Shown here: positions 32,727 to 34,182 of the stretch, one piece after another
How the letters are laid out: each line of letters starts with the position of its first letter
How positions within the stretch are numbered: position 1 is the first letter of the stretch
Source of the DNA: Bacteroidota bacterium
GTDB taxonomy: Bacteria > Bacteroidota > Bacteroidia > Chitinophagales > Saprospiraceae
Length of the DNA stretch: 34,182 nt
NCBI GenBank assembly: GCA_029567325.1
Contig: JAKQLF010000239.1
Location: 1 to 34,182, forward strand
Reading direction: 5' to 3'
The notes under the pieces: model-generated
The model's input: only the letters and a program-made list of their open reading frames with translations
Told to the model about the DNA's origin: nothing
The model's database searches: none
Translations under genes and position numbers: made by a program

Positions 32727-34074
32727 ATCGCTGTGTTACTTTACAATCGTAGTTTTGATGACCCTCTACGCTTGTGAAGACCCCACAACCATTGGTTCTG
32801 GCTTGCTAGAAGACGAAGAAATATCACTCAATTCGCAATCAGATTTTGATATAACTTCGACTACATTTCAGCCAGACCCCATACCTGTTTATATCAGAAA
32901 CAGCTCCAATTTTTCAATTTTCAATATTGGAAAATACATTGACCCTATCTTCGGAGAAGTCAATAGTAAGGCTGTTTTGAGGGTTGAATACAACTTCAAT
33001 TTAGATATTCCAAACCTATCTAGTATTTATATAGATTCTGTTGTCCTAGCTATAGCTTATGATACCACTGGAGGTTATGGTAATCGAAGCATTCTGCACG
33101 ACATCAAAGTATTTGAGGCTACTGAATTTCCAATAACAGACACCATTTTGTCTAATTTATCTCTACCTGTAGTAGAAACACCTCTAGCATCATCTACGCA
33201 CAAGTATGCTTCCAAAGACTCAGTAACAATCCAAGACTATTTGGCTGATACCATCTTCAGAAAAGCTGCTCCGCAACTGAGAATATCACTTGATACAACC
33301 AGATTCCTAAGTTTATTTTCAGATTTTGAATCTGTAAACACAAGCGCAGAATTAGTAGGTAAATTCAAAGGTTTTGTGATCTCTTCTGATCCTCAAGGAA
33401 ATGGACTTATGGGACTCAATATGGGTACCACAGCAAGTGATCCTTCTTCTGGATTGAATGGATTGTATATTTACTATAGAACTAAGAGCAATAATACCAA
33501 GACAGTTGCAAAACTGATCTTGTCTTTACAAAAGTATAATTTGCCTACAACTGGCTTTCAAAATTCACCTTTTGGCTCTGCTCTAGGAGATGTAGAAATT
33601 GGCAAAGAGCGACTGTTTTTACAAGGTCTTGGTGGACCTAGCGTAAAGCTCAAATTTGATGATATCAATGAATTAAAAGGGAAAGTGATCAATCATGCAG
33701 AACTGGAAATTGCTGCTGAAGTTTTAAGTGGTGATGACAAATCTCTATATCCTTTCGCCAGCCAATTGATTCTAAGCTATCAAAAAGATAATACCTTCAC
33801 TACCATATCTGATATAACAGAGTTATCTTCACCAGGTATAGCAATTGAAGCAGGATTTGGTGGTACTTTACTTTCGAGATCAGGGACACCCAATGGAACA
33901 TATAAAATGGTTGTAACCAAAGCAATCAAAGCTATGTTAAATGGGCAAGTTCCTAATAATGAATTGATTGTATCGCCTCTTCTATCAGCTCAAAGGCCTG
34001 GAAGGGTGGTACTTTATGGTGCAAAACATCCACAATATCCAATAAAGCTCAAGGTTGCTTACACAAACCCTTAA
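32719..34074 (+). CDS. DUF4270 lipoprotein
   Basis: 451 residues with a lipoprotein signal peptide ending LYAC (Cys19), followed by EDPTTIGSGLL, the characteristic start of DUF4270 (PF14092), a Bacteroidota family. The mature part is beta-rich, with strands such as SIYIDSVVLAIAYDTTGGYG, DIKVFEATEF and HAELEIAAEVL, and ends with VVLYGAKHPQYPIKLKVAYTNP. It is presumably anchored to the outer membrane. The function is unknown. It starts inside the glycogen synthase-like gene (8-base overlap) and ends 11 bases before glmS, so the three genes probably form one operon. Confidence 0.9.
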   Translation: MNKSLCYFTIVVLMTLYACEDPTTIGSGLLEDEEISLNSQSDFDITSTTFQPDPIPVYIRNSSNFSIFNIGKYIDPIFGEVNSKAVLRVEYNFNLDIPNLSSIYIDSVVLAIAYDTTGGYGNRSILHDIKVFEATEFPITDTILSNLSLPVVETPLASSTHKYASKDSVTIQDYLADTIFRKAAPQLRISLDTTRFLSLFSDFESVNTSAELVGKFKGFVISSDPQGNGLMGLNMGTTASDPSSGLNGLYIYYRTKSNNTKTVAKLILSLQKYNLPTTGFQNSPFGSALGDVEIGKERLFLQGLGGPSVKLKFDDINELKGKVINHAELEIAAEVLSGDDKSLYPFASQLILSYQKDNTFTTISDITELSSPGIAIEAGFGGTLLSRSGTPNGTYKMVVTKAIKAMLNGQVPNNELIVSPLLSAQRPGRVVLYGAKHPQYPIKLKVAYTNP

Positions 34075-34085
34075 ATTAAATTTTT

Positions 34086-34182
34086 ATGTGTGGCATAGTT
34101 GCATATATAGGCGATAAACAAGCTTATCCAATTTTATTAGAAGGTCTCAAGAGGCTGGAATACAGAGGGTATGACAGTGCGG
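34086..34182 (+). CDS. glmS: Glutamine-fructose-6-phosphate aminotransferase, 5' part
   Basis: Only the first 32 codons lie in the window. [20 protein letters not shown] through LEYRGYDSA is the unmistakable N-terminal glutaminase domain, with Cys2 as the nucleophile once the Met is removed. The enzyme makes glucosamine-6-phosphate, the entry to peptidoglycan and lipopolysaccharide precursors. It starts 11 bases after the DUF4270 stop. No ribozyme of the glmS type could fit in that gap. Confidence 0.95.
   Translation, partial: MCGIVAYIGDKQAYPILLEGLKRLEYRGYDSA

Overview
The window looks like a chromosomal segment of a member of the Bacteroidota, most likely the Saprospiria. The case rests on low-GC DNA, at least ten promoters of the Bacteroidota form TAnnTTTG, almost no Shine-Dalgarno sequences, a very large secreted protein with HYR-like modules and a type IX secretion (T9SS) C-terminal domain, and families largely confined to this phylum (DUF4270, DUF5606, DUF3667, the half-length glycogen synthase-like protein, PorT-type barrels). 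The phylum is a firm inference; the class is tentative.

Layout. Positions 1-1737 are an insertion sequence with recognisable terminal inverted repeats. It carries an AbrB-like small ORF and a DDE transposase that appear to be joined by a -1 frameshift on an A9 run. Next come dnaE and a TMEM220-like membrane protein on the plus strand, then rtcB on the minus strand. A degraded, gene-poor stretch (7293-8106) follows. Positions 8107-10016 hold a two-gene minus-strand operon for a secreted two-lobed aspartyl protease and a secreted protein with two glycogen-binding (CBM48/AMPK-type) domains. Behind it lies a striking array of sixteen 50-bp tandem repeats (10111-10893), each with a 9-bp dyad, that stops 3 bp short of the gatB stop codon. 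gatB and a DUF3667 zinc-ribbon membrane protein come next, also on the minus strand.

The middle is dominated by a 1598-residue T9SS-exported protein (13923-18719) with a P-domain, HYR-like modules and a dockerin-like calcium pair. A compact DUF6922/AbiEii toxin-antitoxin-like pair follows, then a small secreted protein, recG, the rbfA - small protein - MBL hydrolase operon, and two outer-membrane beta-barrel proteins.

The right part holds a DUF1015 protein, a DoxX-type membrane protein with a probably leaderless mRNA, DUF5606, two lipoproteins, mscL and a secreted esterase. It ends with the cluster half glycogen synthase - DUF4270 lipoprotein - glmS, where glmS is cut by the window end.

Most of the content is housekeeping (replication, RNA repair, tRNA amidation, recombination, ribosome maturation, osmotic protection, amino-sugar synthesis) mixed with cell-envelope and secreted proteins. 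The parts least explained by known annotation are the 50-bp dyad array, the frameshift organisation of the IS, and the protease/CBM48 operon. No tRNA, rRNA, cas gene or prophage was recognised.
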